Shown in pieces: positions 6,416-7,568 of a DNA stretch of 7,568 bases. The stretch is taken from the NCBI GenBank assembly GCA_014304965.1, contig JACRTZ010000142.1:1-7568 (forward strand), in the 5' to 3' direction. Below the pieces are notes generated by a model, which saw nothing but the letters and a program-made list of their open reading frames with translations, was not told where the DNA came from and searched no databases. The first letter of the stretch is position 1. Each line of letters opens with the position of its first letter. The translations under genes were made by a program, and so were the position numbers. The stretch is from Vulcanimicrobiota bacterium. GTDB lineage: Bacteria > Vulcanimicrobiota > Vulcanimicrobiia > Vulcanimicrobiales > Vulcanimicrobiaceae.

Positions 6416-6444
6416 ACTTTATCACGCCGGCGGCCTGGATTCAA
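6416..6444 (-). promoter_or_regulatory. Probable sigma-70-type promoter of rpmB
   Basis: On the minus strand, TTGAAT (6439-6444) and TAAAGT (6416-6421) are separated by 17 bp. The -10 box is preceded by TGa, making an extended -10 (TGaTAAAGT). Transcription would start near 6409, giving a leader of about 55 bases. This is a consensus match by eye. Confidence 0.5.
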
Positions 6445-6616
6445 TGACCGAAGGACATGTGAGATGGTTAAGCCTTCCGCTTTTTGCGTTGCTCGCGAAC
6501 TCGTGCCGGGACGCTCAGAAGAGCGATCCGTCGACCGGCTAAAACCTCCGTGTAAAGGACAGTGGCCGCAAAGGAACGTCCCTCGTCATAGACTGTTGTT
6601 CGGAGCGAGCTTTTCC

Positions 6617-6645
6617 TTGCCAAAAAGCGTCAAATATGATACTAT
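6617..6645 (+). promoter_or_regulatory. Probable promoter of the hipB-hipA module
   Basis: TTGCCA (6617-6622) and TACTAT (6640-6645) are 17 bp apart, a reasonable sigma-70-type pair in an AT-rich stretch. Transcription would begin about 25 bases before the antitoxin ATG. The first palindromic site (6630-6639) falls in the spacer between the two boxes, where a bound repressor would block RNA polymerase. Confidence 0.5.
6630..6639. promoter_or_regulatory. Putative antitoxin operator, site 1
   Basis: TCAAATATGA differs by one base from the perfect palindrome TCATATATGA at 6671-6680. It lies inside the proposed promoter spacer. Autorepression by the antitoxin is typical of HipB-type modules; that this particular sequence is the binding site is inferred. 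Confidence 0.4.
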
Positions 6646-6670
6646 ATACGAAGAATAGACCTAAAACAAG

Positions 6671-6680
6671 TCATATATGA
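6671..6680. promoter_or_regulatory. Putative antitoxin operator, site 2
   Basis: TCATATATGA is a perfect 10-bp palindrome that includes the antitoxin ATG at 6677. It lies 41 bp (about four helical turns) from site 1, so two bound dimers would face the same side of the DNA. Confidence 0.4.
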
Positions 6681-6979
6681 TGCTTTTTGAACCGCTCTCG
6701 ACGCGCGCCATTCGTCAACGGATAGGACGACGTGCGCGTGACGCTCGCTTGGCAGCTCGCCGATCGCAAGCAGAACTTGCGAAAGCTGCCGGCGTTTCGC
6801 TTCCGACGCTCCGGCGTTTTGAAGCCGGGGCGAGCGTTACTCTCGACGTTGTCATTCGGGTAGCAATTGCGCTTAATTGCGAACGAGAACTGCGTGAACT
6901 CTTCCCTCCGCCCGACTTACGAACGATCGATGATGTTCTGAAGCGAAAGCATGTGCCTCGTCGGGCCCGCGCTTTGTGA
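6677..6979 (+). CDS. XRE-family helix-turn-helix protein, HipB-like antitoxin
   Basis: This 100-aa protein should bind DNA as a dimer, repress its own operon and neutralise the HipA-like toxin encoded next to it. A Cro/C1-type helix-turn-helix is clear at residues about 12-68, with the recognition unit SQAELAKAAGVSLPTLRRFEAG at about 30-51. It is followed by a LFPPPDLRTIDDVL segment (75-88), as in regulators paired with HipA toxins, and a basic tail. Two ATGs in tandem (6677 and 6680) could start translation; no strong Shine-Dalgarno site precedes them. The stop overlaps the GTG start of hipA by four bases (GTGA, 6976-6979), which indicates coupled translation. Unlike the toxin gene, this frame is intact. 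Confidence 0.87.
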   Translation: MMLFEPLSTRAIRQRIGRRARDARLAARRSQAELAKAAGVSLPTLRRFEAGASVTLDVVIRVAIALNCERELRELFPPPDLRTIDDVLKRKHVPRRARAL

Positions 6980-7568
6980 CCGACGTATTAACTGTTAGCT
7001 TTGGATTTTCGCCCGGTAAGCGGATTCCGATTGGCCGGCTCGCGTTGGACGAGAATGATCCCGTGTTCGAATATGATGGCGGATTTGCGAGCTAGGGATT
7101 ATCACTCAATCCTGCGTTTCCAATCGCTCCAGGATTGCTGCGAGCTCGTAATCCACGAGCCTTTCGAGGATTGCATGGGGTCTTTGCTGATAGTCTGCCC
7201 GACGCTTGGGGCGAACTACTGTTAGACCGAAGGCTTCGTCACGCAAATGTTTCGATCTCTGCGATAACCGTTCTGGATCGCCTGGCCTTCGTCGGCAAGA
7301 GCGGGCGCGGGGCGCTTGTTTTCGAGCCACCTGAAGAAGGCGATGGTGGGACCCATGCTGTGGACCTCGATCGTCTCGCGAAGGAAGCAGATGAAGTCTT
7401 TGATGGGAACGAGGACGACTTTCTGCGAGAAATCGAGAGGTTGGGGGGCTCGTCGGGCGGTGCTCGCCCCAAGGTCCAGGTGGCGCTTGACGACTCGGGT
7501 CATGCACGAACGGACGAAGATTCTTTGCCTCCAAACTTTACGAGCTGGATCGTGAAGTTTCATTGTAC
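6976..7568 (+). pseudogene. hipA: HipA-like Ser/Thr kinase toxin, interrupted by one in-frame TAG and 3'-partial
   Basis: HipA toxins are serine/threonine kinases that phosphorylate glutamyl-tRNA synthetase or related targets and arrest growth. The gene starts at the GTG at 6976, overlapping the antitoxin stop. It reads as HipA in a single frame to the window edge. Residues 1-39 cover the first N-terminal strands (VLTVSFGF, IPIGRLAL, FEYDGGF). TAG at 7093-7095 is codon 40. Beyond it the same frame gives FRGLHGVFADSLPDAWGELL (codons about 64-83), RLAFVGKSGRGAL (about 102-114), the Gly/Ser-rich GGSSGGARPKV loop (about 157-167) that probably holds the regulatory phosphoserine and contacts ATP, and WIVKF with the ATP-binding lysine (about 191-195). 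The catalytic core lies outside the window. No frameshift is needed. Downstream restarts (TTG at 7135 or 7171) are weak. It could be a nonsense pseudogene, a readthrough gene or a sequencing error. Confidence 0.8.

Larger units (their letters stand above)
6354..6676. other. Non-coding spacer between rpmB and the hip module
   Basis: These 323 bases hold the rpmB leader and promoter on the minus strand (6354-6444) and the antitoxin promoter and sites on the plus strand (6617-6676). Between them (about 6445-6616) I see no recognisable gene. There are two short frames. One at 6444-6542 (32 codons) has a signal-peptide-like hydrophobic core. The other, 6464-6658, has an AAGGA 8 bases before its ATG but no recognisable content. 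The right part is clearly more AT-rich than the housekeeping block, which fits a junction with acquired DNA. Confidence 0.6.

Noticed and set aside
6464..6658. A 64-codon plus-strand frame with an AAGGA 8 bases upstream of its ATG
   Set aside because: No recognisable domain, low-complexity mixed content, and its end runs through the proposed hip promoter; insufficient to call a gene.
6976..7095. A natural HipS/HipT-type split of the toxin gene
   Set aside because: HipS is a complete N-terminal subdomain of roughly 100 residues; here the stop comes after 39 residues, in mid-domain, with no good restart.
6160..7096. Exact 10-mer GCGAGCTAGG at 6160-6169 and at 7087-7096
   Set aside because: A 10-bp match is expected many times by chance in a window this size, and the flanks do not extend the similarity, so it is not taken as an attachment site.
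7001..7225. A 74-codon frame overlapping hipA, which could suggest a frameshift there
   Set aside because: The HipA-like sequence on both sides of the TAG is in the GTG 6976 frame, so no frameshift is needed; this other frame has no HipA similarity.

Overview
The window is a GC-rich bacterial chromosome segment, mostly housekeeping genes. No single gene fixes the lineage. The mix of a PASTA protein, ThiL and a four-cysteine L28 at high GC would suit an uncultivated Terrabacteria-type lineage such as Eremiobacterota, but that is only a guess.

Bases 1-5167 and on to 6156 read left to right as one co-directional block. It contains the 3' part of a large membrane glycosyltransferase of the PMT/GT-C type (open at the left edge), yebC, a kinase-less PASTA-domain membrane protein, rpe (ribulose-phosphate 3-epimerase) and thiL (thiamine-monophosphate kinase). 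Spacing is tight: 3 bp between yebC and the PASTA gene, and 4-bp stop/start overlaps at PASTA/rpe (GTGA) and rpe/thiL (CTGA). The second overlap implies a non-canonical CTG start for thiL. The order PASTA, rpe, TPP-forming enzyme, opposite-strand rpmB resembles the prkC-rsgA-rpe-thiN-rpmB locus of Bacillus, without the kinase domain and rsgA and with thiL in place of thiN.

The most striking structure is a 270-bp element (2376-2645) with imperfect terminal inverted repeats of about 35 bp and a TA target duplication, sitting between the glycosyltransferase gene and yebC. It looks like a MITE-type non-autonomous transposon. It landed exactly in the glycosyltransferase stop codon: the old TAA became TAG with no change to the protein. 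Removing it restores a stop-to-start gap of only 9 bp to yebC, so it split a formerly compact gene pair.

On the right, rpmB (ribosomal protein L28) lies on the minus strand, convergent with thiL, with a recognisable promoter and a hairpin in its leader. After a roughly 320-bp spacer, an AT-rich promoter with two near-identical palindromic sites leads into a HipB-like antitoxin gene and an overlapping hipA toxin gene. hipA is readable in one frame from its GTG start to the right edge of the window except for a single in-frame TAG at codon 40. The module is probably a horizontally acquired hipBA-type toxin-antitoxin locus whose toxin has been inactivated, or is recoded, while the antitoxin remains intact.
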